A model generated the notes under the pieces. That model saw nothing but the letters and a program-made list of their open reading frames with translations, was not told where the DNA came from and made no database searches. The position numbers and the translations under genes were made by a program. Positions 42,246 through 53,392 of a stretch of 56,801 bases of DNA are shown here, in pieces. How positions within the stretch are numbered: position 1 is the stretch's first letter; every line of letters begins with the position of its first letter. Where the stretch lies: contig CAIXHP010000011.1 in the NCBI GenBank assembly GCA_903919315.1, forward strand, positions 1-56,801, read 5' to 3'. This DNA comes from an uncultured Pseudomonadota bacterium. Its GTDB lineage: Bacteria; Pseudomonadota; Alphaproteobacteria; UBA9219.

Positions 42246-43364
42246 ATGATCTCCCTGACCCTTCCCCAATGGTACGACCTGCACGCGCATTTTCGGCAGG
42301 ATGAATTGCTGGCTCCGATGGTGGAGCAGCATCGGCGCATGGGCTGCGCGGGGGCGCTCGGCATGCCGAACACAAAGCCGCCTTTGGCGCGGGTGTTCGC
42401 CAAGGACGAAGACGCGACCGCTTGGAGCGTCGAACGCTATCTTGACCTGTTTCGCAAGGCGTGGCCCGCTGCGCTTGATCTGATCGTCCCGCTGTACCTG
42501 ACCGCCGCGACGACTCCGGCGATGATCGAGGCGGGGGCGAAAAGCGGATTGCTGCGCGCGTGCAAATACTATCCGCCGGGCGGCACGACCAATTCCGAAC
42601 ACGGCGCGGCGTTTCGCGGCTATGTTGAAAACGGCGTGTTGGCGGCGATGGAGGCTCACGGCATCGTTCTGTGCATCCATGGCGAAGCGCATGGCGTGCA
42701 GGGCGATGCCTATTTTGGCCGCGCATCCAACGCCGAAGAAGATTTCTACCGCAACCAGATGCCCGCGCTGGTCGAAAAGTTCCCGCGCCTGAAAATCGTG
42801 TGCGAGCATGTGACGACCAAGGTTGCCGCCGATTTTGTGCGGCACAGCGGCCCCAACGTCGCCGCGACGGTAACGCCCCAACACTTGCTCTACAGCATCG
42901 CCCACTTTCTGCAGGGCTGCAAATATCACCTCTATTGCATGCCGATCGTGAAGTTTGACGAAGACGTCGCGGCGCTGCGCCGCGCGGTCACGGCGGCGGA
43001 CAACACGCAGTTTTTTGCAGGCACCGACAGCGCGCCGCACACGGTCAAGGCAACACCCTGCGGCTGCGCCGCCGGATGCTACACGGGCGGTGTCGCGCCC
43101 CAACTCTACGCCGAAGCCTTCGAAAAAGCGGGCATCGCCATGGACAGCGCCGAAGGGCAGGGGGCTTTCAAAAAGTTCCTGTGCCTGAACGGCCCCGCTT
43201 TCTATGGCCTGACCGTGCCGCAGGAAACCTTCACCTTGTCGAAAGCGCCGCAGGAAATCGGCCTTGTCGCCACGCCAGCGGGAACCGTCACGCCGCTGCC
43301 CATCGGCATGCAGGCGCAGCCGACGGATAAAGCCACTCTGTCATGGAGCGTCACACCATGCTGA
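42246..43364 (+). CDS. pyrC: Dihydroorotase
   Basis: Closes carbamoyl-aspartate to dihydroorotate in pyrimidine synthesis. This is the class II (E. coli PyrC-like) form: metal site HAHFRQ near the start, ACKYYPPGGTTNSEHG containing the lysine that is carboxylated, then HGEAHG, CEHVTT and GTDSAPH. Length about 372 is a little above usual. The start is ATG 42246 or the in-frame ATG 42231. The last bases overlap pyrD, so the two steps are translated together. Confidence 0.93.
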   Translation: MISLTLPQWYDLHAHFRQDELLAPMVEQHRRMGCAGALGMPNTKPPLARVFAKDEDATAWSVERYLDLFRKAWPAALDLIVPLYLTAATTPAMIEAGAKSGLLRACKYYPPGGTTNSEHGAAFRGYVENGVLAAMEAHGIVLCIHGEAHGVQGDAYFGRASNAEEDFYRNQMPALVEKFPRLKIVCEHVTTKVAADFVRHSGPNVAATVTPQHLLYSIAHFLQGCKYHLYCMPIVKFDEDVAALRRAVTAADNTQFFAGTDSAPHTVKATPCGCAAGCYTGGVAPQLYAEAFEKAGIAMDSAEGQGAFKKFLCLNGPAFYGLTVPQETFTLSKAPQEIGLVATPAGTVTPLPIGMQAQPTDKATLSWSVTPC

Positions 43365-44353
43365 TGCGTTTGTTGCACCTGTTGGACAGCGAAACCGCCC
43401 ACGCCACGACTCTCGCCGCTCTGAAATGCGGCTTGGGCCCACGGATTCGCGAGCCGAAGGATCTTAGCCTCACGCTGTTCGGCAAACGTCTGCGCAATCC
43501 CATCGGCCTGTCCGGCGGCGCGGATAAGCAAGCCGAGGCGCTGGCCGGATGGTCGCGCATGGGCTTTGGCTTGGTCGAGGCCGGAACGGTGACCGTCAAC
43601 CCGCGCTCCGGCAATTCGCGCCCGCGCTGCTGGCGCTTCAAAGACAACAACAGCATGGTCAACTGGATGGGCTTGCCGGGCGACGGGATCATCCCCTTCG
43701 TCGCCAATCTGGAAGCCTTTCAGCATGAACCGGAACGCAAAGACCTGACGGTCGGCGCGAGCATCGCTTCGCCGGACGGAAAGCTCGAAGAATTCGCGCA
43801 ACTGGCCAAGGCGTGCAGCCCGTTCGTCGATTACCTGACGCTCAACGCGTCATGCCCCAATGTCGCGCATGCGAACGCTCAGGGTGCGCCGGAAAAGACA
43901 GCCGCCGATCAAGTCAAGGCGTGCAAGGATGCAGCGAACGGCAAGCCGATTTTGCTGAAGCTCGGCCCGACGCGGGATCAAGCCGTCTTGAATCGCATGG
44001 TCGAGGCCGCCTTGGCGGCGGGCGTGGATGGCTTTGTCGCGTGCAACACGCTGACGAACGCGGATCGCGGCTTGGCGGATGGTCTTGCCCTCGATTGGCC
44101 GATGCGCGACGGCAGCCCCGTCGGTGGCTACAGCGGCCCGCATCTTCTCCCCATCGCCTGCTGGATGGTGCAGGAAATCCGCGCGCTGGTCGGCAAAGAC
44201 AGACCCATCATCGGCGTGGGCGGTGTGCAGAGCGGCGCGGACGCGCTGCGCCTGTTGGACGCGGGGGCCAACGCCATCCAGCTCTACACCGGCCTGATCT
44301 ACAAAGGCCCGGCGCTCGTTCAGGACATTATGAAGGCGCTGGCGGCGCGGTAA
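43358..44353 (+). CDS. pyrD: Dihydroorotate dehydrogenase, class-2 layout with a class-1-like active-site Cys
   Basis: Oxidises dihydroorotate to orotate with FMN. The N-terminal helices (LLDSETAHATTLAALKC) and the start of the barrel (NPIGLSGGADKQAEAL) fit the membrane-associated, quinone-linked class 2, as does the end GVGGVQSGADALRLLDAGAN. However, the active-site loop reads LNASCPNV, with Cys where class 2 enzymes usually have Ser (ISSPN); Cys is the class 1 base. The start is ATG 43358 overlapping the pyrC stop, or ATG 43343. A hairpin follows the stop. Confidence 0.88.
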   Translation: MLMRLLHLLDSETAHATTLAALKCGLGPRIREPKDLSLTLFGKRLRNPIGLSGGADKQAEALAGWSRMGFGLVEAGTVTVNPRSGNSRPRCWRFKDNNSMVNWMGLPGDGIIPFVANLEAFQHEPERKDLTVGASIASPDGKLEEFAQLAKACSPFVDYLTLNASCPNVAHANAQGAPEKTAADQVKACKDAANGKPILLKLGPTRDQAVLNRMVEAALAAGVDGFVACNTLTNADRGLADGLALDWPMRDGSPVGGYSGPHLLPIACWMVQEIRALVGKDRPIIGVGGVQSGADALRLLDAGANAIQLYTGLIYKGPALVQDIMKALAAR

Positions 44354-44365
44354 CGCGGGCAGGGC

Positions 44366-44399
44366 AAAAAAAGACGGACGGGGTTTCCCCCGTCCGTTC
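44366..44399 (-). terminator. Terminator between pyrD and carD
   Basis: An 11-bp stem gacggacgggg / ccccgtccgtc-like with loop ttt. On the minus strand it is followed by seven Ts, so it mainly ends carD transcription; it may also stop pyrD reading from the other side. Confidence 0.8.
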
Positions 44400-44422
44400 A
44401 GTTGTCGACGATAAAGAAGAGA

Positions 44423-44938
44423 TTAAGCGGCTTTCTTGTCGCGTTCCTTGGTCAGAACGCCTTCCAGCTTTTGCGTGGCCTTGGTCTGGTCGATCTTTTC
44501 GACGGCCGCCAGTTCACGCGCCAGACGTTCCAGCGCCGCCTGATAGATTTGGCGTTCGCTGTAGGAGTGTTCCGGCTGATCAACGCCGCGATGCAGGTCG
44601 CGCACCACTTCGGCGATCGACACCGGATCGCCGGAGTTGATCTTTGATTCGTATTCCTGCGCGCGACGGCTCCACATCACGCGGCGAACCTTCGACTTGC
44701 CCTGCAGGGTGGAAAGGGCTTCCTTGATGCGGTCGCGCGAGCTCAGGCGGCGCAGGCCCGACGTCTTGGCCTTGCTGACCGGAACCTTGAGGCGCATGCG
44801 ATCCTGTTCGAACATGATGGAGTAGAGCGAAACGCTCTGACCCGCCACGGCATAACTGTCGACACCTTCGACCCGGCCAACGCCATGCGCCGGATAAACC
44901 ACGAAATCGCCCTTTTTGAATTCCAGTTTTTCAGACAT
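44423..44938 (-). CDS. carD: CarD-family transcriptional regulator
   Basis: The N-terminal RNA-polymerase-interacting domain is clear (FKKGDFVVYPAHGVGRVEGV). A helical DNA-contacting C-terminal domain follows (VMWSRRAQEYESKINSGDPV, EVVRDLHRGVDQPEHSYSER). CarD binds the polymerase beta subunit and stabilises open promoter complexes, often at rRNA and stress genes. I chose ATG 44938, which has GGGGGAG upstream and gives the standard length of 171; the longer frame to 45067 reads through the leader. It is a single gene with its own terminator. Confidence 0.92.
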   Translation of the reverse strand: MSEKLEFKKGDFVVYPAHGVGRVEGVDSYAVAGQSVSLYSIMFEQDRMRLKVPVSKAKTSGLRRLSSRDRIKEALSTLQGKSKVRRVMWSRRAQEYESKINSGDPVSIAEVVRDLHRGVDQPEHSYSERQIYQAALERLARELAAVEKIDQTKATQKLEGVLTKERDKKAA

Positions 44939-45337
44939 GTTGCTTCGACTCCCCCGACATGAAAACGAAACGCCCAGAATGAGACTCTTTAACAGCACTT
45001 TATGACAAAACGAGGATCGTCCTAGCCTCGCATTCCCCTTAAACTCCGCCGGACAAAGGCGCGTCACGCGATGCCGATGGCCTGTGACCTTGCCGTGCCG
45101 AATGAAGAAAAAGGAACCTGCTACGCCAAATTCGTTCCGCCTTCCGCAGGAGTGCCGTCTAACTCAGCTAACTATATACCATTTATTAGGGAGTATTACA
45201 AAACTTTCGCGAAACAAAATTCTTTATCGTGCAATATCAATATGTTAGCTGTGCCGATTCGGACGTTGCGTTAACCTTATTTTTGTCGGCGTTAACCAAA
45301 TCGGGAAAAGGCCAGCAAAAAGGAAAGGGCAAACGGA
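44939..45337. other. 399-bp non-coding region between carD and lpxC with a candidate carD promoter
   Basis: No gene is visible. The middle is A+T-rich. On the minus strand TTGTAA (45196-45201) and TATATA (45173-45178) are 17 bp apart, a reasonable sigma-70 promoter for carD. It would give a leader of about 230 nt. I see no recognised riboswitch in that leader. Confidence 0.35.
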
Positions 45338-46330
45338 TCAGGCGTCGAGGGCTTGGCGCTCGTCGGCATTGCCCAAACGCCAAGCCGAGGGGTCGGCGAA
45401 CAGCGCGCGCAGCAGCTGATTGTTGAGCGCATGGCCGGAGCAATTGCCGTGGAAGTGGCCCCGGATCGGCGCGCCCGCCAACGCCAGATCGCCGATGGCA
45501 TCCAGCAGCTTGTGCCGCACGAATTCGTCGCCATAGCGCAGGCCGCCTTCGTTCAGGATCGTGTCGCCCTTGATGACGATGGCGTTGTCCAGCGAACCGC
45601 CGCGCGCAAAACCCTGCTTGCGCATCATGTCGACTTCTTCGAAGAAGCCAAAGGTGCGGGCGCGCCCGATCTGGGTCTTGAAACCGGTCGCCGACAGCGT
45701 GAAGTCAAAATGCTGATTCATCATCGGGCTTTGGTGAAAGGCGATGTCAAAGCTAAAACGCGGCGCTTCGCCGGGCGACAGCATGGCCGTCTTCCCGTTG
45801 ACGTTGATCGCGACGGGCTTGAGGACGGTGATTTCGCGGCGTGGCGCGTCCAGCTCCTGCGTTCCAGCCAATTCGATCAGGAACACGAACGCATCGGAGC
45901 TGCCGTCCATGACGGGGACTTCCGGCCCATCGATTTCCACGATGGCGTTGTCGATGTCGGCGGCGCGCAACGCGGCCATCAGATGCTCGATCGTGGCGAC
46001 CTTGCCGCCGTGGTCGTTGCCGATGACGGTGCAAAGCCGCGTGTCGACGACATGATCCCACCGCGCCGGAATCGCGCGCGCTCCGTTTTTGAGATCGGTA
46101 CGAATAAACACGATGCCGGTGTCAGGCTCAGCCGGAAGGAGGCGGAGCGTGACCTTGTCGCCAGAGTGAACCCCAATCCCCGTGCATTGCGCCGGACGGC
46201 TCAACGTGCGCTGCGCCGAAGCGTAAGCGGAACGCGGCATCATAAGGCCGGAGGCCAAAAGAGCCTGAGCGGGCGCAGCGCCGAACGTTTCTTGAGGACA
46301 GGCATCATAAGGAGACATGGGAACGACCAA
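45338..46330 (-). CDS. lpxC: UDP-3-O-acyl-N-acetylglucosamine deacetylase
   Basis: Committed step of lipid A synthesis, a zinc deacetylase in the cytoplasm. Motifs: TGIGVHSGDKVTLRLLPAEP, the zinc histidine in VATIEHLMAALR, EIDGPEVPVMDGSSDAFV, and a second zinc site in FVRHKLLDAIGDLALAG, with HFHGNCSGHALNN containing the catalytic His. The N-terminus has about 35 extra residues before the domain; the start could be 46330 or the next ATG at 46318. It lies behind ftsZ, but a strong terminator between them suggests its own promoter. Confidence 0.93.
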   Translation of the reverse strand: MVVPMSPYDACPQETFGAAPAQALLASGLMMPRSAYASAQRTLSRPAQCTGIGVHSGDKVTLRLLPAEPDTGIVFIRTDLKNGARAIPARWDHVVDTRLCTVIGNDHGGKVATIEHLMAALRAADIDNAIVEIDGPEVPVMDGSSDAFVFLIELAGTQELDAPRREITVLKPVAINVNGKTAMLSPGEAPRFSFDIAFHQSPMMNQHFDFTLSATGFKTQIGRARTFGFFEEVDMMRKQGFARGGSLDNAIVIKGDTILNEGGLRYGDEFVRHKLLDAIGDLALAGAPIRGHFHGNCSGHALNNQLLRALFADPSAWRLGNADERQALDA

Positions 46331-46484
46331 ACGCGATTCGTGTTACGACCGGAACTGTGATGCTGTTGTAGCTCCCGATGCTGCAAAGCGATATTCAAGT
46401 GTGGTTACGGTTTGTTACAGGCGTAACGTATTGATTTTGCAGCGTTATTTGCTCTGGTGCCGCAGAGATAGCCGCGCCATCCGC

Positions 46485-46529
46485 CAACAAAAACGGGATC
46501 GCAGCTTTCGCGGCGATCCCGTTTTGTTG
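46485..46529 (-). terminator. Terminator after ftsZ
   Basis: A long stem (caacaaaaacgggatcgc / gcgatcccgttttgttg, one bulge) with a short loop and built-in T-runs on the minus strand, 13 bp past the ftsZ stop. Confidence 0.8.
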
Positions 46530-46541
46530 ACCGTAACACGC

Positions 46542-48278
46542 TCAGTGATTGGTCTGCCGCCGCAGGAAAGCGGGAATGTCGAGCAGATCGGCTGGTTCCG
46601 CCGACAACGCGGGGCGGTCGGTCGGGTCGACGCTGAGCCGCGCCTGTTCCGCCTTTGCCTCTTCCGCGTCCAGTTCTTCCTGACGGGTCGAGGAGGGGCG
46701 CACCATGCCAAAGCCGGTGATGCGTTGGAACAGCGATTGCGACCGTTGGTTCACATGCGTCGTGGCCGTGCTCTGGTTCGTCGCGGTCGTCAGCTGCGTG
46801 ACCCGCATGTCGTTGGTGGTTCCCGTGGCCTCGCTGCGATGGGTGGGCGCGCCGTGCTGGGCATGAGCGGTCGGGGGGAGCGTGCGATGCTCCGCCACCG
46901 GCTGGCTGGCCGCCTGACGCAACGGTGAAATCGGCGCGTGGGGCATCGTCGCGCGCGGTGCCACGGCAACCGGCTCGGCGCGATGCCGTTCGGCAGGCGC
47001 GGCCGGAGCCACGTCGCGTTCGGGAATCTCGTCCACCACCGGAGTCGCCATCTGGGCCTGAGGCTGATGAACGGCTTGCGGCGCGGCGGCCGCCGGTTGA
47101 TGTTGTTGCTGCGACACCATCTGCGGCGTGACCGTGGACGGCATGGTGAAATAGGATGTGGAAACGTTCACGCTCGGCGCGGCCGGAGTCGCCGCGACGT
47201 TGCGGACCGGAGTCGGCGCGGCGCGGCGCGGCGCTTCGACCGGCGCGGTGCGAACCGACGGCGCGACCGAGGACGATCCGGCGGCGGCGCGTTGCCGTTG
47301 CTGTTCCGCCAGCGCGGCATCGATGCCGGTCGCGATGACCGAAACGCGAATGCGGCCTTCCAAATCTTCGCCCAAGGTCGAGCCGACCTTGATCTGGGCT
47401 TCGGCATCGACTTCTTCGCGGATGCGGTTGGCGGCCTGATCCATTTCGAACAGGGTCATGTCGAGCCCGCCCGTGACGTTGATAAGAACGCCGCGTGCGC
47501 CCTTCATCGAAATATCGTCGAGCAGCGGGTTGGAAATCGCGGCTTCGGCGGCGCGGATGGCGCGGTTCTCGCCTTCGGCCTCGCCGGTGCCCATCATCGC
47601 CTTGCCCATCTCGCCCATCACCGTTTTCACGTCGGCGAAGTCGAGGTTCATAAAGCCCGGCATGACCATAAGATCGGTGATGCCACGCACGCCCGAATGC
47701 AACACTTCGTCGGCGAGGCGGAAAGCCTCGGCAAAGGTGGTGCGCTCGTTGGCGATGCGGAAAAGATTCTGATTGGGAATGACGATCAACGTGTCGACAT
47801 ACTGTTGCAGCTCGGCGATCCCGCCTTCCGCCTGCCGCATGCGCTGCGAACCTTCGAAATGGAACGGCTTGGTCACCACGCCGACGGTCAGGATGCCGCT
47901 TTCGCGCGCGGCGCGGGCGATGACGGGCGCGGCGCCTGTGCCGGTTCCGCCGCCCATGCCCGCCGTGACGAACAGCATGTCCGAGCCTTCAAGTAAGGCG
48001 AGAATATCGGGGAGTTGCTCCTCGGCGGCGGCGCGGCCCACATCCGGCTTCGACCCCGCGCCCAGACCGCGCGAGAGGTTGATGCCCAGCTGAAGCTTGC
48101 GCGGCGCCAGCGACATCGCCAGAGCTTGCGAATCCGTGTTGGCGGCGATGAAGTCGCAGCCTTCGAGCGTGGAGCGGATCATGTTGTTGATGGCATTGCC
48201 GCCGGCCCCGCCGACTCCAACCACCGAGATGCGCGGACGCAACATGTTATCTGGCTCCGCCATCGACAAATTGATCAT
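46542..48278 (-). CDS. ftsZ: Cell division protein FtsZ
   Basis: A tubulin-like GTPase that forms the division ring. Near the start is [18 protein letters not shown], then the tubulin signature [13 protein letters not shown], and the T7 loop [12 protein letters not shown] long Pro/Gln/Ala-rich linker follows (about 200 residues). The conserved tail [11 protein letters not shown], which binds partners such as FtsA, ends the protein. Length 578 is in the range of alphaproteobacterial FtsZ. I chose ATG 48278, which has AGGAGGT eight bases upstream; the longer frame is leader. The usual ftsQ-ftsA upstream genes are absent; a phosphate permease gene lies there instead. Confidence 0.95.
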   Translation of the reverse strand: MINLSMAEPDNMLRPRISVVGVGGAGGNAINNMIRSTLEGCDFIAANTDSQALAMSLAPRKLQLGINLSRGLGAGSKPDVGRAAAEEQLPDILALLEGSDMLFVTAGMGGGTGTGAAPVIARAARESGILTVGVVTKPFHFEGSQRMRQAEGGIAELQQYVDTLIVIPNQNLFRIANERTTFAEAFRLADEVLHSGVRGITDLMVMPGFMNLDFADVKTVMGEMGKAMMGTGEAEGENRAIRAAEAAISNPLLDDISMKGARGVLINVTGGLDMTLFEMDQAANRIREEVDAEAQIKVGSTLGEDLEGRIRVSVIATGIDAALAEQQRQRAAAGSSSVAPSVRTAPVEAPRRAAPTPVRNVAATPAAPSVNVSTSYFTMPSTVTPQMVSQQQHQPAAAAPQAVHQPQAQMATPVVDEIPERDVAPAAPAERHRAEPVAVAPRATMPHAPISPLRQAASQPVAEHRTLPPTAHAQHGAPTHRSEATGTTNDMRVTQLTTATNQSTATTHVNQRSQSLFQRITGFGMVRPSSTRQEELDAEEAKAEQARLSVDPTDRPALSAEPADLLDIPAFLRRQTNH

Positions 48279-48492
48279 AACTGACCTCCTGCAAAGTAAA
48301 AAACGCCCATTCATATGGAGCCTTTCGTTTGATTCGCGCAAGCGTTCTTCGCGCGAATCGACAAAGAAATTCAGTTGGTTAGATTTGTCGGCGGGTCGAT
48401 ATTGCGACGCTGCGCGGGAAAGCAAACGCATTCCAAAGCGTTAGGCCACAATCTGCATCCAGCTTCTTAGATAATCCCTCGCGCCGGTGCGG

Positions 48493-49530
48493 TCAGGGGG
48501 TTGCAAAGTGTGGGCGCAGCAAGGCGAGTATGGCTCCGCCCAGCATGGCCGCCGCCGGAATCGTAATCACCCAAGCGATCAGGATATTGCCCGCGATGTT
48601 CCAGCGCACCGCGCCCACATTCCGCGCCGCGCCCGTGCCCAGAATGGCACCGGTCGTCACATGCGTGGTGGAGACGGGCAGCTTGAGCAGCGTGGCGAGC
48701 AGGATGGACGACGCGGCGGAGACCTCCGCGCAGAATCCGCCCGGCGGCCTCAGGCGCGTCAGCTGTTGCCCCAATGTATCGACAATGCGCCATCCGCCGC
48801 ACAGCGTGCCGAACGCCATCGTGCCATAGGACAACACCAGCACCCACGTCGGAATGACGAAATGATCGACCGCGCCATAGGTCAGCAACGCGCCGGTGAT
48901 GATGCCCGCCGTCTTTTGCGCGTCGTTGCCGCCGTGCGTCAGACTAAGAAACGCCGAAGACAGCAATTGCAACGCGGCAAAGCTCTTGTCAGATTTTTCA
49001 TGCGGAATCTTGGCCGTCAGCAGCATGACCGTTTTCATGACCACCCCGCCCAATAGCAAGCCCAACGTCGGCGCAAGAAAAATGAACAACAGCGTTTTGC
49101 CCCAGCCGCTCCACAAAATCACTGACAGGCTGTGTTCCCACCCGTGTTGCAAGGCATAATTGGTGATGGCCGCGCCCGCATAGGCTCCCAGCAAGGCGTG
49201 CGAAGAACTGGTCGGCAGCTTGAACCACCATGTCGTAATGCCCCACCCCGTCGCGCCCATCAATCCGGCCAGAATGACCGTCAGAGTCACGAATTCCTGC
49301 GCGACCATCCCGTTGCCGACCATCTTGGCGACACCGGTATCAAAAACGAAGACAGCGGCAAAGTTAAACGTCGCCGCCCACAGCACCGCGCGAAAAGGCG
49401 ATAAAACCCGCGTGGCCACAATGGTGGCAATGGAATTGGCCGCGTCGTGGAACCCATTGACGAAATCAAAAGCGACGGCGAAAGCCACCACCGAAAGAAG
49501 CAGAAACAGCGTCGGCTCCGGCATATCCAA
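48493..49530 (-). CDS. pitA: Inorganic phosphate transporter (Pit family)
   Basis: An inner-membrane protein with two PHO4 repeats. The first has GFHDAANSIATIVATRVLSP, the second has LTHGGNDAQKTAGIITGALL, the two signature motifs of Pit permeases. About ten membrane helices can be picked out, with a hydrophilic middle part (AKIPHEKSDKSF). It imports phosphate with protons, usually as a metal-phosphate complex. 345 residues is at the short end. It is a single gene upstream of ftsZ with a 214-bp gap. No phoU-like partner is seen. Confidence 0.9.
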   Translation of the reverse strand: MDMPEPTLFLLLSVVAFAVAFDFVNGFHDAANSIATIVATRVLSPFRAVLWAATFNFAAVFVFDTGVAKMVGNGMVAQEFVTLTVILAGLMGATGWGITTWWFKLPTSSSHALLGAYAGAAITNYALQHGWEHSLSVILWSGWGKTLLFIFLAPTLGLLLGGVVMKTVMLLTAKIPHEKSDKSFAALQLLSSAFLSLTHGGNDAQKTAGIITGALLTYGAVDHFVIPTWVLVLSYGTMAFGTLCGGWRIVDTLGQQLTRLRPPGGFCAEVSAASSILLATLLKLPVSTTHVTTGAILGTGAARNVGAVRWNIAGNILIAWVITIPAAAMLGGAILALLRPHFATP

Positions 49531-49721
49531 ATATCCTCAAAAGGATTGGGGACGAGCAGGGGGAGCCTAAGCGAGCCGGGTGAGAGTCGCCAGTGGCTTT
49601 ATGGGGGGGCTTTGGCTGTGAATAGCGGGACTCTGAGTGCCCTGAGTTATAGAACGTTGAGCGTGGCTCGAGTATGCCGTTTTGGCGTGTTTCCGATGGA
49701 TGTTACGAAGCATGTCATCCT

Positions 49722-50438
49722 TTATATCAAGTCTTTCTGTAAACTTTGGATCATACAAGCCAGAACGATAGTCAGGCCAAGATACAACACGGCATATTCA
49801 AATCGCGTAGATGCTTCCACGTCATGGTAGGCTGGATTTTCCGCCGCTTTCGGATAGCGTTTCCAGACCGTAATAAGATGTGGGATCGCCAGCAGAGCAA
49901 CGATGATCAGCATGGGGCTGGGGCGGTACATCCAGATTATTACTAATAAGGGAACGCCCAACAGCCATAGCCGTGGAGAAAGCAAAGAGGTTATCCTTCC
50001 TCCATCAAGCGGATATAGTGGTATCAAATTAAACAAGTTGATTACGAAACCAGCCTGAGCCAGAGCTATAATCAACCCGCTGTCTGTATGCCGACCCAAA
50101 AAAAACAAGGCAAACGAGGCCATGGTACCTATAAACGGCCCGGCGTAGGCAACATAGGCATCTATTTCTGCATTTGTGGGCTGTTCCTTTAATTCAATCC
50201 ATGCCCCCACAAATGGGATAAACATCGGAAGCCCGACGTTCAGATTCTTTTGCCTAGCGGCGAGATAATGCCCCATTTCATGAAAAAGGAGTAACCCCAC
50301 AATGCCAACTGCGTATTTCCAACCATACAACAGAGCATAGCTGCCCATGGACAAAAAGATGGTGCCTGCCGATACAAAGACTTTGGAGAACTTTGCAAGG
50401 CTAAGTGATTTAATGAGGAACAGAAGGAGGATTTTCAT
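49722..50438 (-). CDS. Site-2 protease-like M50 metalloprotease
   Basis: A membrane zinc protease: HEMGH in a membrane helix (VGLLLFHEMGHYLAARQ, residues ~74-90) and the second metal site NLIPLYPLDGGR near 152. Five or six membrane helices are visible. Related proteins cut membrane-bound regulators. It overlaps the end of the upstream DUF2167 gene by 29 bases, so the two are co-translated and may act together; both also share a short hydrophobic stretch around KFSKV. The substrate is unknown. Confidence 0.85.
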   Translation of the reverse strand: MKILLLFLIKSLSLAKFSKVFVSAGTIFLSMGSYALLYGWKYAVGIVGLLLFHEMGHYLAARQKNLNVGLPMFIPFVGAWIELKEQPTNAEIDAYVAYAGPFIGTMASFALFFLGRHTDSGLIIALAQAGFVINLFNLIPLYPLDGGRITSLLSPRLWLLGVPLLVIIWMYRPSPMLIIVALLAIPHLITVWKRYPKAAENPAYHDVEASTRFEYAVLYLGLTIVLACMIQSLQKDLI

Positions 50439-51405
50439 CCTGTGGCCTGTCCTGATCTTTTTTCCGTTTTCCGAAAAGACTCGCGAAGCGCTTTCTGGCG
50501 GTCGCTAAAGATACGAGGCCTACCAGCAAAGCAACTTTCGAGAACTTAATGAGAAATACCCCAATAAGTGCGAGCAGCCCAAGTTTCTTTGCCGCTACGC
50601 CGGCAACAAGGGCAGCAAGACCATACTCTGCAACATGGTCAGTCCCTTCGGCAAAATCGGCATAGGTTTTCCCTGGATTATACTCCAGGGCGGCGATCAA
50701 CTCGTTTGCATGTACTTTATCTGTGGTCACGGTTTGGTCGGAAGTCACAAGGTTAAGCTGGAAATACCCGGTTCTTCCGAGGGCATAGGTGTTGTAATTC
50801 ACGGTTTGCATGGCATCCGGCGGCGAACCCCTGTCATGAAGAAGCATGGACCATACTAGGTGGTGTGATGAAGGATCATATTTGGGGGCTTCAATCCAGT
50901 CGACGACATCTATCGGGGGTATGTTGCGTTTGATCCGCTCTTTGTTGCCCTCTTCTGTGCCTGCCTTAATGGTTTCCAACAGATCGGTCGGGTTCCAGTT
51001 CTTTGCGTCCTCGTCCTTAATATAGCCAGACTTGATGAAATCAATCGTGATGAACCACGCAAACGGATCTTCTTCAGGAAGTATCATGCCAACAAATTCG
51101 GGCCCAGTCTGGTTGCCCAAAAGGCTCATGTAATTTCGGCCTTCGTCCGCAGGAATAAACAGATAGCCTTGTGGCAACTTTAGATGCCCTTCATCAATAA
51201 ACTTGACGTCACTTGGCCCGCGGGTTGCTTTCTGGATTGCTGAACGAAGAGTTTGAACAAGAGCTTTGTCTTGCGGGGAGAGTTCGTTTTCAGTTTGCGT
51301 TTGCGCATCCTCAGTCTGCGCCTGCGCTGAATGAATTCCCATAAGATTGATTGTAGAGAGAAATAAAAAGAATGTGGTCAGAGCAAACTGTAAGGCATTT
51401 CTCAT
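50410..51405 (-). CDS. DUF2167 membrane-anchored protein
   Basis: A signal peptide (TTFFLFLSTINLMGIHSAQA) is followed by the DUF2167 domain (GHLKLPQGYLFIPADEGRNY, TGPEFVGMILPE, WNPTDLLETIKAGTEEGNKE, ... DWIEAPKYD). Two C-terminal membrane segments follow (GLAALVAGVAAKKLGLLALI and KVALLVGLVSL), then a Lys/Arg-rich tail. The large domain is therefore periplasmic. Function is not established for the family. The overlapping M50 protease gene downstream suggests that it could be the protease's substrate or partner. Confidence 0.8.
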   Translation of the reverse strand: MRNALQFALTTFFLFLSTINLMGIHSAQAQTEDAQTQTENELSPQDKALVQTLRSAIQKATRGPSDVKFIDEGHLKLPQGYLFIPADEGRNYMSLLGNQTGPEFVGMILPEEDPFAWFITIDFIKSGYIKDEDAKNWNPTDLLETIKAGTEEGNKERIKRNIPPIDVVDWIEAPKYDPSSHHLVWSMLLHDRGSPPDAMQTVNYNTYALGRTGYFQLNLVTSDQTVTTDKVHANELIAALEYNPGKTYADFAEGTDHVAEYGLAALVAGVAAKKLGLLALIGVFLIKFSKVALLVGLVSLATARKRFASLFGKRKKDQDRPQDENPPSVPH

Positions 51406-51644
51406 TCAAGCACCCACTTGTACAAACTTGTTGCATAAACGCCCCGCAGACACAAAGGGGGCGGCGACATGATAAGCTGTAACATGTACTCACCATTGAT
51501 CGTTTATCTTTTTTACTTGCAAGCAGTTTATGTTTGGTTAACCCAGAGACGGGCGCATAGTTAATTGATCCTCGCTAAGTCGCCGCCTATGACAGCGCGA
51601 ATATACTAGTCTTGGTGCCGCCCAAATTTCAGGCTGAGATTGGC

Positions 51645-53327
<1,683 letters not shown>

Positions 53328-53392
53328 GGCCGTCCGCCGGGGTCTGATGGTTAAGAAACGCCGCGCCGCGCTCGCGTTTCACCACCCCATTA

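Noticed and set aside
46938-47996. 352-residue open frame on the plus strand
   Set aside because: Antisense to ftsZ; Arg/Gly-rich with no domain.
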